From the NCBI GenBank assembly GCA_030584065.1, contig CP129489.1, positions 3,329,497-3,393,496 on the forward strand: a stretch of DNA of 64,000 nt, written 5' to 3'. Source of the stretch: Flavobacteriales bacterium. Its GTDB lineage: Bacteria > Bacteroidota > Bacteroidia > Flavobacteriales_F > PHOS-HE28. Under the pieces are notes generated by a model. It did no database searches. It saw only the letters and a program-made list of their open reading frames with translations, and was not told where the DNA came from. The position numbers were made by a program, and so were the translations under genes. This document shows, piece after piece, positions 53,101-60,715 of the stretch (position 1 is the stretch's first letter; each line of letters starts with the position of its first letter).

Positions 53101-54276
53101 CTGCATACCCTTGTCTATGACCCGGCGACCATCGACCCCGCCGGGATCGAGCTCGGGGTCACCACCGGATTCGACATCAATGCGCTGCTGGTGCAGGGAG
53201 GCGGTGCCATCTGCGGCGCCCTGGATGTGGCCGGCGCTACGGTCGTGGTCAACGACTGCAGCCCCGCGAACGACGATTGCATCAGTGCCATCCCGCTCGC
53301 CATCAATGGTGCGGATGACTGCCCGGCCAATGCGGTCGCTGGCGACAACACCTATGCGGACATGGATGGAGGCATCCCATCGTGCGACGATCCGGGCAGC
53401 ACGCTGCTCGATGTCTGGTACACCTTCAATGCCGGCGAGAACACGGAGGTCGCGCTGACGCTCGACCCCGGCACCATGGAGGACTGGGCCGTCGCCGTGT
53501 ACGACGGATGCGGAGGCACGGAGATCGCCTGCTTCATCACGCCCACGGAGCCCATCATCCTGGCCACCTCCGCCTTCACCGATTACGTGGTGCAGGTATA
53601 CAGCAACTTCACCTTCGGGAACGGTGGCCAGTTCACCCTGTGCCTCACCGGTGATGTGCCCACCGTGGTCTGCGACGGCGGCCTGGTGCAGACCAGTGAT
53701 GGCCACTTCTCCGTGGATGTCTGCCAGGATACCGAGGCTGATGTGATCGATTTCGTCAACAGCAGCACCAGCTCCGAGGAGTATGCCTTCCTCCTGACGG
53801 ACGACAATGATGTGATCGTGGCCGTGCTCTCCGGCAACTCGCTCGATTTCAACAGCGCCGCCATCGGTCTTTACAGGGTGTGGGGCATCAGCTACAACGG
53901 CGTCCTCACCGGCGCGGATCCCGGGGCGCTCGCCACGGAGATCGCGTCCACAGGCAGCTGCTTCGAGCTCAGCGACAACTACGTGCTGGTGAGCGTGGAC
54001 ATCTGCGATGGCATCGCGGCCGCCGACCGGATGGAATGGTCGCTCTTCCCGAATCCCGGGAATGGCGACTTCAGCATCACTTATGCCGGTACGGCCGGCC
54101 CGGTTGACCTTGAAGTCTTGGACATGGACGGCCGCATTGTGCATGCGGAGCGCGTGGCCATGACCAAGGGCCAGGCCCAGGCCTTCGCCCTCGCAGGAAA
54201 GCTCGCAAGGGGCCTTTACACGGTGCGGCTGCTGGGCCCCGGCGGCCCGGCGCAGCTCCGGTTGGTGGTGCAGTAG
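50122..54276 (+). CDS. Giant T9SS-secreted repeat protein
   Basis: A 1384-residue exported protein. Signal peptide (1-24) is followed by two PPC-like modules (~26-160 and ~163-298; both have DDVWYRFTAT and a YLIRVFHWAA-type strand). Six tandem ~125-residue repeats then run from about 301 to 1045, each starting C(E/D)A(D/E)A and containing YTIHTLVYDPATLDLGI and FDVNALL.QGGG. A third PPC-like module, a short linker domain, and a type A T9SS domain (WSLFPNPGNGDFSI to LARGLYTVRLLG) complete it. The repeats differ from any domain I can name. Regular Cys at repeat borders could form inter-repeat disulfides. A rod-like surface adhesin is the simplest reading. A terminator follows. Confidence 0.9.
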   Translation: MNVSLLKHVAVAACFAIPSILLAQPANDDCVGAIELFPDGACTPVSGTVSGATQSTPGTVSCDGFGATPDDDVWYRFTATNAAHSIRVAGSPSFDAVIQLLSGSCDGTPIVCRDVVSAGGVEVLNATGLIVGTEYLIRVFHWAATPPATPDFTICIDEPAVPANDECAGAVELVPAPVCTPVAGNVANATQSIPGTVLCDGFNATPNDDVWYRFTATSDAHTITVAGGAAFDAVIQLRSGACDGAPIVCRDVAATGQPEVLNATGLTIGEQYLVRVFHWAASVPATTAFTICLEGPEPAVCEADASTLSPNRPEVCFEDGPTLIDAAFDVPPTVPAGFEVVHVLTEGPGLVILATSPAPAFTVDALGNYTIHTLVYDPATLDLGIIEPGVTTGFDVNALLLQGGGSICGSLDVVGAAIAVIVCTECEADAGTLTADASTVCLDAGAADITATPDGNAVVPLGFEVIYVLTQGNDLVIQQVATDPAFTVAEAGDYTVHTLVYDPATLDLGIVELGVTTGGEVNALLVQGGGAICGSLDVAGAAVTAEECLACDADAGTITPDASSVCLEGGAADITATHDGNSVVPDGYQQAYVLTQGPGLVILAAGTTPAFPVTEAGIYTIHTLVYDPATLDLGIIEFGVTTGFDVNALLIQGGGAICASLDVTGATLAVEECVVCDADAGTITADLAQVCFVPDETVINATPNGDAVVPPGFETVYVLTQGAGLVILDAGATPDFLVPSEGDYTIHTLVYDPATLDLGIIEFGVTTGFDVNALLVQGGGDICASLDVTGAAFTVQVCIECDAEAGTLTAVDSIVCFADGMGMFAATANGDAVVPPGFETLYVLTEGTGLVIVDAAATPGFMVTATGNYTIHTLVYDPATLDLGIIEFGVTTGFDVNALLVQGGGDICASLDVTGAAFSVQVCCEADAGTLTIDETPVCLMMGSAQVGATPNGDAVVPDGFETAYAMTQGAGLTIVALSGGPVFTVSEPGTYTLHTLVYDPATIDPAGIELGVTTGFDINALLVQGGGAICGALDVAGATVVVNDCSPANDDCISAIPLAINGADDCPANAVAGDNTYADMDGGIPSCDDPGSTLLDVWYTFNAGENTEVALTLDPGTMEDWAVAVYDGCGGTEIACFITPTEPIILATSAFTDYVVQVYSNFTFGNGGQFTLCLTGDVPTVVCDGGLVQTSDGHFSVDVCQDTEADVIDFVNSSTSSEEYAFLLTDDNDVIVAVLSGNSLDFNSAAIGLYRVWGISYNGVLTGADPGALATEIASTGSCFELSDNYVLVSVDICDGIAAADRMEWSLFPNPGNGDFSITYAGTAGPVDLEVLDMDGRIVHAERVAMTKGQAQAFALAGKLARGLYTVRLLGPGGPAQLRLVVQ
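51022..53256 (+). repeat. Six tandem ~375-bp coding repeats
   Basis: Units begin at 51022, 51397, 51772, 52147, 52522 and 52891; the first four steps are exactly 375 bp and the fifth is 369 bp. The 3' third of each unit (ending in the FDVNALL..QGGG segment) is close to identical between units at DNA level, while the first third is more diverged. Confidence 0.9.
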
Positions 54277-54294
54277 GGTCCCTGTATCGCATGG

Positions 54295-54322
54295 GATGGG
54301 GCGGGAGAGATCCCGCCCCATC
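54295..54322 (+). terminator. Intrinsic terminator after the giant repeat gene
   Basis: Perfect 11-bp stem GATGGGGCGGG / CCCGCCCCATC with an AGAGAT loop, 19 bases after the stop; the following bases (GCGTTCG) are only weakly T-rich. Confidence 0.7.
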
Positions 54323-54366
54323 GCGTTCGCGCGTAACCTGCCGCCGCCCCTGGCGGTACAAGGCCC

Positions 54367-54876
54367 ATGCTCCGATGGCTCATCCCCATTGCCCTGCTGC
54401 AGTTCGCCACGGCGGTCGCGCAGCAGGACGACTCGCGCATCCTCGAGGTCACCGGCCGCATCACCGATGGTCAGCAGAAGCTGCAGGGCTGCGAGGTGGT
54501 GGTGTACGAGGGTAACGTGGAGGTGGGGCGGCAGTTGACGGACCGTTCGGGGCGATTCGGGCTTGGCCTCGGCATGGGCAAGGAGTTCGCCATTCTCTTC
54601 CAGCGCGAAGGATACCTGCCCAAGCGCGTGCTGGTCGATACCCGGGCCAGGATACCCGAAGAGCTTGCGGGCATCCCGCCGTGTGAGATGGAGATGAGCC
54701 TCCTGGCGGTGGACAGGTACGCGGGCGCCGACACCGATGTGCTTGATTTCCCCTTCGCCATCGTCAAGTGGAACAGGCAGTTGCTAGCCTTCGTGCAGGA
54801 CCAGGAGTATACCGTGGGCATGATGCGGGCGAACGGCGCAGCCCTGCTGCAGGCCGGCCGTGCCGGCAAGCCGTGA
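54367..54876 (+). CDS. Exported protein with carboxypeptidase-regulatory-like domain
   Basis: A 169-residue exported protein. A signal peptide (MLRWLIPIALLQFATAVAQ) precedes a beta-rich domain: LEVTGRITDGQQKLQGCEVV, GRQLTDRSGRFGLGL and FAILFQREGYLPKRV. That is the pattern of CarboxypepD_reg-like folds (a strand, then a turn with D..G.F, then a Y-rich strand). The C-terminal 60 residues are less typical and include PPCEMEMSLLAVDRY. The function is unknown; similar small proteins lie near gliding and surface loci in Bacteroidota. It is 61 bp upstream of the HAAO gene, which has its own -7 box. Confidence 0.7.
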   Translation: MLRWLIPIALLQFATAVAQQDDSRILEVTGRITDGQQKLQGCEVVVYEGNVEVGRQLTDRSGRFGLGLGMGKEFAILFQREGYLPKRVLVDTRARIPEELAGIPPCEMEMSLLAVDRYAGADTDVLDFPFAIVKWNRQLLAFVQDQEYTVGMMRANGAALLQAGRAGKP

Positions 54877-54911
54877 AGGCGCGTCCGCGGTGAAGGTGGC
54901 GCAGGCGCTGC

Positions 54912-54919
54912 TACCTTGC
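54912..54919 (+). promoter_or_regulatory. -7 box of the HAAO-ACMSD operon
   Basis: TACCTTGC, 18 bp before the ATG at 54938, matching the Bacteroidota TAnnTTnG pattern. Confidence 0.45.
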
Positions 54920-54937
54920 GGCGGAAACGATACGGTC

Positions 54938-55468
54938 ATGCCCATCCGCCGCCCCTTCAATCTCAAGCAATGGATAGCCGAGAACCGCGATGCGCTGAAG
55001 CCTCCGGTGGGCAACCGGAACCTCTACAAGGAGGCCGGCGATTACATCGTCATGGTGGTGGGCGGCCCCAACGCGCGGAAGGATTACCACTTCAACGAGA
55101 CCGAGGAGCTGTTCTACCAGGTCGAGGGTGATATCGAGGTGGGCATCCAGGAGGACGGCAAGGCCGTGACCATCCCCATCCGGGAGGGTGAGATGTTCCT
55201 GCTGCCGGCCCGTGTCCCCCACCAGCCGCGCCGCGGCCCGAACACCGTGGGTCTGGTGATCGAGTGCAAGCGCGACGATCGGCAGATGGAGGATGGGCTT
55301 CAGTGGTATTGCGAGAAGTGCAACAACCTGCTCCACGAGTACCGCTTCGTCCTGCACAACATCGAGCAGGACTTCCTCCCCCGCTTCCGGGAGTTCTACG
55401 CGAATGAGGGGTACCGCACCTGCAAGAAGTGCGGTCATGTGATGGAGACCGATCCGCGCTTCGTGTGA
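54938..55468 (+). CDS. nbaC: 3-hydroxyanthranilate 3,4-dioxygenase
   Basis: A 176-residue cupin dioxygenase that opens the ring of 3-hydroxyanthranilate to 2-amino-3-carboxymuconate semialdehyde. Iron ligands His51, Glu57 and His95 and the substrate Arg47 and Arg99 all fall at the residue numbers known for the bacterial enzyme. The C-terminal four-Cys iron site (YCEKCNN and TCKKCGH) is complete, as in bacterial rather than animal HAAO. The stop overlaps the ACMSD start (TGATG), so the two are translationally coupled. The start at 54938 sits 18 bp after a TACCTTGC -7 box. Upstream kynurenine genes are not in the window. Confidence 0.97.
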   Translation: MPIRRPFNLKQWIAENRDALKPPVGNRNLYKEAGDYIVMVVGGPNARKDYHFNETEELFYQVEGDIEVGIQEDGKAVTIPIREGEMFLLPARVPHQPRRGPNTVGLVIECKRDDRQMEDGLQWYCEKCNNLLHEYRFVLHNIEQDFLPRFREFYANEGYRTCKKCGHVMETDPRFV

Positions 55469-56481
55469 TGGAGCTGTTCTCCATCGACATCCATACGCAT
55501 ATCCTGCCGGAGCAGATCCCCGATTTCGGGGCGCGGTACGGCTACCGGGGATTCATCCACCTCGACCATCATCGCCCGGGATGCGCGCGCATGATGATGG
55601 ACGACAAGTTCTTCCGCGAGGTGCAGGCCAATTGCTGGGATCCCGTGGTCCGGCTCGGGGAGTGCGATGCGCATGCCCTCCATGTGCAGGTGCTGAGCAC
55701 CGTGCCCGTGATGTTCAGCTATTGGGCCAGGCCGCAGGATACGCTGGACCTCTCGATGTTCCTCAATGACCACATCGCGGGCATCGTGCAGCAATGGCCC
55801 AAGCGCTTCGTCGGGCTGGGTACCATCCCCATGCAGGAGCCCGACCTGGCCATTCAGGAGCTGGAGCGCTGCAAGCGGATCGGCCTGGTCGGGGTGCAGA
55901 TCGGCACGCACGTCAATGGCCTCAACCTCGGTGAGCCTCGGCTCTTCCCGGTCTTCGAAGCCTGCCAGGAGCTGGGAATGGCGGTGTTCGTGCATCCCTG
56001 GGATATGATGGGGGCCGAGCGCATGGACAAGTACTGGATGCCCTGGCTGGTCGGCATGCCGGTAGAGACCACCACGGCCATCGTGAGCATGATATTCAGC
56101 GGGCTCTTCGAGCGGCTGCCGAGGCTGCGCGTGGCCTTCGCGCATGGCGGCGGGTCCTTCCCGGCCACGCTGGGGCGCATCGAGCACGGATTCCTCGTCC
56201 GCCCTGACCTCTGCGCAGTGGACAACGACGTGAATCCCCGCCACTACCTGGGCCGCTTCTGGATCGATGCGCTGGTGCACGATCCGGAGATCCTCCAGCT
56301 GGTGGTGGACCAGATGGGCGCCAACCGCGTGGCACTCGGCACGGATTATCCGTTCCCCTTGGGCGAGCTGGTGCCCGGCGCGCTCATCAAGAGCATGCCA
56401 TGGGACGATGCGCGCAAGGAGATGCTGCTCAGCGGTGCGGCGCTGGAGTGGCTGGACATGCCCCGCTCCCTTTTCCGCTGA
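55468..56481 (+). CDS. nbaD: 2-amino-3-carboxymuconate-6-semialdehyde decarboxylase (ACMSD)
   Basis: A 337-residue amidohydrolase-fold enzyme. Zinc ligands are His9 and His11 (DIHTH), a His near residue 176 (FVHPWDMMG), a His near 226 (FAHGGGSFP), and an Asp near 293 (LGTDYPFP), the known ACMSD set. It removes CO2 from the unstable HAAO product before it cyclises to quinolinate, so the pathway runs to 2-aminomuconate instead of NAD. The gene begins inside the HAAO stop codon. It is convergent with the DnaE-type polymerase gene 10 bp away. The next enzyme would be the ALDH at 22095. Confidence 0.95.
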   Translation: MELFSIDIHTHILPEQIPDFGARYGYRGFIHLDHHRPGCARMMMDDKFFREVQANCWDPVVRLGECDAHALHVQVLSTVPVMFSYWARPQDTLDLSMFLNDHIAGIVQQWPKRFVGLGTIPMQEPDLAIQELERCKRIGLVGVQIGTHVNGLNLGEPRLFPVFEACQELGMAVFVHPWDMMGAERMDKYWMPWLVGMPVETTTAIVSMIFSGLFERLPRLRVAFAHGGGSFPATLGRIEHGFLVRPDLCAVDNDVNPRHYLGRFWIDALVHDPEILQLVVDQMGANRVALGTDYPFPLGELVPGALIKSMPWDDARKEMLLSGAALEWLDMPRSLFR

Positions 56482-56490
56482 GGGCGCGCC

Positions 56491-59400
56491 TCAGGATCCA
56501 TACCGCGGGTCCGGTTTCCAAGGCAGGCGCTCGAGGGCTGTCGTGCGCAGGGCATAATGCCCGAACTCCTCCTCCACGATGCCGGCCAGCCGGTAAACCC
56601 CGCGCCCGCCGAAGGGATGCTTGGCGGCCACGTCCGGGAATTGCGTGCTGTCCCAGAAATCGCCGGCCGGGTCGATGAAGGAACCGAAGCTCATGAGCGA
56701 CCCGGCGCTGGTGGTGGTGCTCTTCACATGGATCATGTAGCCGAGCATCTCCACGCGTCGCCCGGCATGGGCGGCCATCTCCCGTGCCAGGATGCGCGGG
56801 ACGCCCGGGCGCGGGGCCTCCGCGTGCCCTTCCGCAACCAGGTCGAACGGGTCGCAGAGGGGGAAGCCCAGCAGCTCCAGCTCATCGAAGGCATCGGCCA
56901 GGGGGTGGTGCTCAAGGGCGGGCAGGCGGGGCTCCTCCACGCGTGCGGTGAACAGGTCTCCGCCAGCGGGGGTGCACGAGGGGCGGTGCAGAAGGGTCAG
57001 GTCCCACAGCAGCCGGGGCTTGCCCTTGCCCGTGAAGCGCAGCGCCCCGGCGCGGATGAGCGCGCGTGCCTGGTCGGCGTGCAGGGGAACCCGCTGCAGC
57101 AGGTCCTGCAGGTCGGCGAAGGGGCCCTGGCGGCGTCGTTCGCCCAGGATCAGCGCGACCGCTTCGGTGGGCAGTGACCTGATGTTGCCCAAGCCTAGGT
57201 GGATGCGGGGCTTCGCCAGAGGGAATCCGTCGCGCACCAGGGTGCACAGCTCCCCGCTCGTGTTGATGCACGGCGCCTCTATGGCAGCCCCGGCGCGCCT
57301 CGCTTCATGCAGGTAGAATTCGGTTCGGTAGAACCCCCCGAAGTTGTTGGCCACCGCTACCATGAACTCCAGCGGATGGTGGGCCTTCAGCCAAAGGCTC
57401 TGGTAGCTCTCCACGGCATAGCTGGCGCTGTGCCCCTTCGCGAAGCTGAAACTGGCGAAGCTCTCGATCTGCCGCCATACCTCGCGCGCCTCCTCCTCCG
57501 GGTGGCCCTTCGCGCGGCAGCCGGCGAAGAACCGGTCGGCGACCTCCTTGAATTCCGGCCGGTCCCGGAAGCGCGCGCTCATCCCGCGCCGCAGCATATC
57601 CGCATCGTCGAGCGAAAGGCCGGCATAGAGGTGCGCCACGCGCAGCACATCCTCTTGGTACACCATCACGCCGTAGGTCTCGGGCATGATCCGCAGCAGC
57701 GATCGCGGAGCCATCCGTCGCCGTTCGGGGTCGTTGTGCCGCAGAAGGTACTCGCGCATCATGCCGCTCTCGGCCACGCCGGGCCTGATGATGCTGCTGG
57801 CCGCCACCAGCCCCAGGTAATCGTCGACCTTCAGCTTCTTGAGCAGCATCCGCAAGGCAGGGCTCTCCACGTAGAAGCAGCCGATGGTGTTGCCCGTGCG
57901 CAGCAGCTGCTGCACCGATGCATCCTGCTTGAACCGCTCGATGTCGTGGATGTCCACCGCTTCATGGGCGGCGCAGGATTCGGCGCTGTTGCCGCGGCGC
58001 CCGGTTGCCTCCGCGCTCCCGCCCGCGCCTTGCGCCCTGTTCACGAGCTCCACGCAATCCCGGATGTGCCCCAGCCCGCGCTGGCTGAGCAGGTCGAATT
58101 TGTGCAGGCCCAGGTCCTCCGCCTCCAGCATGCTGAACTGCGTCACCGGGAACCCTTTCGGCGGACGGTGGAGCGCCGAGTAGCGGGTCATGGGGCGCTC
58201 GCTCACCAGCACGCCGCCCACATGGATGCTCAGGTGATGCGGCATGCCGAGCAGCCGATGGGCGTACCGCACCACCGTGCGCGCCACGCGGTCGAGCCCT
58301 TGGTCGACGGCCGTTGCGCTGGGCCTGCCGCGGCCGTAATGGCCGGTGCCGCCTTCGCTCAGCGCCTCGATCTCCCCGGGCGGCAGCCCCAGCGCCTTGC
58401 CAATTTCGCGCACAGCGGCACGCCACTGGAAGGTGGCGTAGGTGGCGAGCTGCGCCACATGGTGGTGGCCGCCCTTGCCCTCGTTGTAGCGCGTGAAGAC
58501 GTAGCGGTAGATCTCGTCGCGGTCCTTCCAGCTGAAGTCGATGTCGAAGTCGGGCGGCTTCTTCCGCGCGGTGCTGATGAACCGCTCGAAGTACAGGTCG
58601 AGCTCCACCGGATCCACGTCGGTGATGCCCAGGCAGTAGGCGACCAGGCTGTTGGCGCCGCTCCCGCGGCCCACATGGAAGAAGCCGCGCCGCCGGGCGT
58701 AAGAAACGATGTCGTGGTTGATGAGGAAGTAGCTGTTGAATCCCATCGTAGCGATGGTCTCCAACTCGCGCTGCAGCCTACTCTCCGCCCTGCCGGCATG
58801 CGCGCCATAGCGGCGCTGGAGCCCCGCACGGGCCAGCCCTCCCAGCAGCTCCTGATCCGCCTGTGCGCTGCTGCCCACCACGGGAGGCGTCTTGTCGCTT
58901 CCGTCGAAGGCGATGGAGCAGTTGTCCAAGAGCCGCTGCGCGTTCTGGAGCAGGGCAGGGAATCCCTGGTAGGCCGAGCGGGCCTCCTCGGCGGTGCGGA
59001 AGCGCTCATCGGGCTGCGCCAGCTCCTCGTTCGGCAGCAGGCTCAGCACCGTGTTCCTGTCCATGGTGCGCAGCAGGCGATGGGTGTTCCGGTCGGCCTT
59101 GCCGCTGCCGAAGGTCACGGGCATCAGGGCGACGAGCCCCTCCGCATGCCGTGCCCAGGGCGAGAAGGGCAGGCGCGTGACCTCCGCCGGCCGTATCCCG
59201 ATGCGTTCATTGGGCCGCAGACGCCGATGGGGCGTGGCGAAGGGCAGGATGAAGAAGGCATTGTCAAGCTCCGGCGGGTGCTCCGGCAGTGACACGCCAT
59301 CGAGCAGGTGGGGCGACAGCAGTTCGTTGAGCCGCTGGAACCCATCGTTGTCCTTCGCAATGCCGATGTAGAGCAGCCGCGCGCCCCGCCGGAACTCGAT

Positions 59401-59586
59401 GCCAGCCACCGGGCGGATGCCGAACCCCTTCTCCGCCAGCCGCACGAAGTCCGGTATGCCGGCTGTGCAATGGATGTCGGTGAGCGCCATGGCGCGCACC
59501 CCCGCCTTCGCCGCCTCCTCCAGCAGCGCCTGGGGGCTGAGGATCCCGTACTTGAGGCTGAACCAGCTGTGGCAGTTGAGGAACAT
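56491..59586 (-). CDS. dnaE: DnaE-type DNA polymerase III alpha subunit (DnaE2/ImuC-like size)
   Basis: A 1031-residue C-family polymerase. A PHP domain (LNCHSWFSLKYG, LTDIHCTAG) is followed by the palm with catalytic aspartates in PDFDIDFSWKDRDEI, then fingers (GVMVYQEDVLRVAHLYAG, FAKGHSASYAVESYQSLW) and a C-terminal region. The length is near 1000-1100 aa, as in DnaE2/ImuC error-prone polymerases, and shorter than typical replicative DnaE. ImuA/ImuB partners are not adjacent. An inverted repeat GATCGACG-N7-CGTCGATC lies 4-27 bp upstream of the start and could be an operator. A role in damage-induced synthesis is therefore inferred, not shown. Confidence 0.9.
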   Translation of the reverse strand: MFLNCHSWFSLKYGILSPQALLEEAAKAGVRAMALTDIHCTAGIPDFVRLAEKGFGIRPVAGIEFRRGARLLYIGIAKDNDGFQRLNELLSPHLLDGVSLPEHPPELDNAFFILPFATPHRRLRPNERIGIRPAEVTRLPFSPWARHAEGLVALMPVTFGSGKADRNTHRLLRTMDRNTVLSLLPNEELAQPDERFRTAEEARSAYQGFPALLQNAQRLLDNCSIAFDGSDKTPPVVGSSAQADQELLGGLARAGLQRRYGAHAGRAESRLQRELETIATMGFNSYFLINHDIVSYARRRGFFHVGRGSGANSLVAYCLGITDVDPVELDLYFERFISTARKKPPDFDIDFSWKDRDEIYRYVFTRYNEGKGGHHHVAQLATYATFQWRAAVREIGKALGLPPGEIEALSEGGTGHYGRGRPSATAVDQGLDRVARTVVRYAHRLLGMPHHLSIHVGGVLVSERPMTRYSALHRPPKGFPVTQFSMLEAEDLGLHKFDLLSQRGLGHIRDCVELVNRAQGAGGSAEATGRRGNSAESCAAHEAVDIHDIERFKQDASVQQLLRTGNTIGCFYVESPALRMLLKKLKVDDYLGLVAASSIIRPGVAESGMMREYLLRHNDPERRRMAPRSLLRIMPETYGVMVYQEDVLRVAHLYAGLSLDDADMLRRGMSARFRDRPEFKEVADRFFAGCRAKGHPEEEAREVWRQIESFASFSFAKGHSASYAVESYQSLWLKAHHPLEFMVAVANNFGGFYRTEFYLHEARRAGAAIEAPCINTSGELCTLVRDGFPLAKPRIHLGLGNIRSLPTEAVALILGERRRQGPFADLQDLLQRVPLHADQARALIRAGALRFTGKGKPRLLWDLTLLHRPSCTPAGGDLFTARVEEPRLPALEHHPLADAFDELELLGFPLCDPFDLVAEGHAEAPRPGVPRILAREMAAHAGRRVEMLGYMIHVKSTTTSAGSLMSFGSFIDPAGDFWDSTQFPDVAAKHPFGGRGVYRLAGIVEEEFGHYALRTTALERLPWKPDPRYGS

Positions 59587-59590
59587 GGCG

Positions 59591-59613
59591 GATCGACGCT
59601 TTCCCCGTCGATC
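59591..59613. promoter_or_regulatory. Inverted repeat just upstream of the DnaE-type gene
   Basis: GATCGACG (59591-59598), seven bases, then CGTCGATC (59606-59613), a perfect 8-bp inverted repeat. It lies between the polymerase start (59586) and a possible minus-strand -7 box, TACATTCT, at 59623-59630. Confidence 0.4.
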
Positions 59614-59671
59614 GGGGGCCCCAGAATGTATTGATCATCCGCACGCCCCGATGACGGAACTTCGCCCCGCC

Positions 59672-60715
59672 ATGTCCGAGCAATCCTCCCGCACCGAGCT
59701 CTCCGCCATCGGGGAGTTCGGCCTCATCGAGCGTCTCGCCTCGCGCATCCGCTTGCAGCAATCATCGACTGTCAGGGGCATCGGCGACGATGCCGCGGTG
59801 ATCGATCCGCAGGGCCTCCACCAAGTGGTCACCACCGATATGCTGGTGGAGGGCGTCCACTTCGACCTGGGCTATGTGCCACTCCGCCACCTGGGCTACA
59901 AGGCCATCGTCGTCAATCTGAGCGATGTGTATGCCATGAACGCCGAGCCCAGGCAGGTCATCGTGGCCCTCGCCCTCAGCAACCGCTTCCCGGTGGAGGC
60001 GGTGGATGAGCTCTATGAAGGCATGCTGCTCGCGTGCCGCAACTACGGGGTGGACCTGGTGGGCGGCGACACCTGCAGCAGCACAAGCGGCCTCGTCATC
60101 GGCATTACGGCCATCGGTGCGGCGCTGCCTGGCGACCTCGTGTACCGGTCGGGTGCTCGGGAGCATGACCTGCTGGTGGTGAGCGGCGACCTCGGCGGGG
60201 CCTACATGGGGCTACAGGTGCTCGAGCGCGAGAAGGCCGTCTTCAAGGAGACCGGTGCGCAGCCCGACCTCGCGGGCCACGACTACATCCTGGAGCGCCA
60301 GCTCAAGCCCGAGGCGCGCCGCGACATCGTCGCACTGCTCCGCCAGCTGGGGGTGCGGCCCACGGCGATGATCGACATCAGCGACGGGCTCGCCAGCGAG
60401 GCCATCCACATCGCTCGTTCCTCGGCCCTTGGCGTCAGGCTATACGACGAGAAGCTGCCCATCGACCCTCATACCTACGGCACCGCGCGCGAGTTCGGCC
60501 TCGACCCCACCACCTGTGCGCTGAATGGCGGGGAGGATTACGAGCTGCTTTTCACTATCGCTCCGTCGGACTATGAGAAGGTGAAGGGCAATCCCAGCCT
60601 TACGGTGGTGGGCCATATGACCGACCGGGGCAGCGGCTACCGGCTGGTGGACAGGCAAGGCGGCGAGCATGAGCTGCGCGCCCAAGGCTGGGATGCTTTC
60701 CTGACCGCGCGCTAG
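59672..60715 (+). CDS. thiL: Thiamine-monophosphate kinase
   Basis: A 347-residue AIR-synthase-fold kinase that makes thiamine diphosphate from thiamine monophosphate. Motifs: IGDDAAV at the N-terminus, TTDMLVEGVHFDL, DLVGGDTCSS, the MIDISDGLASEA box and NGGEDYELLFT. These are all ThiL signatures. The length is normal. An in-frame ATG at 59651 is possible, but a GAACTTCG -7 box at 59657-59664 lies inside that extension and eight bases before 59672, so 59672 is preferred. The 3' end overlaps the convergent gene at 60712 by four bases. Confidence 0.95.
   Translation: MSEQSSRTELSAIGEFGLIERLASRIRLQQSSTVRGIGDDAAVIDPQGLHQVVTTDMLVEGVHFDLGYVPLRHLGYKAIVVNLSDVYAMNAEPRQVIVALALSNRFPVEAVDELYEGMLLACRNYGVDLVGGDTCSSTSGLVIGITAIGAALPGDLVYRSGAREHDLLVVSGDLGGAYMGLQVLEREKAVFKETGAQPDLAGHDYILERQLKPEARRDIVALLRQLGVRPTAMIDISDGLASEAIHIARSSALGVRLYDEKLPIDPHTYGTAREFGLDPTTCALNGGEDYELLFTIAPSDYEKVKGNPSLTVVGHMTDRGSGYRLVDRQGGEHELRAQGWDAFLTAR

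Noticed and set aside
51022..53256. Regular repeats that might be taken for a CRISPR or satellite array
   Set aside because: The units are 375 bp, coding in one frame, with no spacer structure and no cas genes nearby.
51766..54321. 851-codon open frame on the minus strand through the giant T9SS gene
   Set aside because: The composition is that of an antisense shadow of GC-rich coding sequence (His/Gly/Arg-rich, no signal or motif), while the plus-strand frame has signal peptide, repeats and a T9SS domain.
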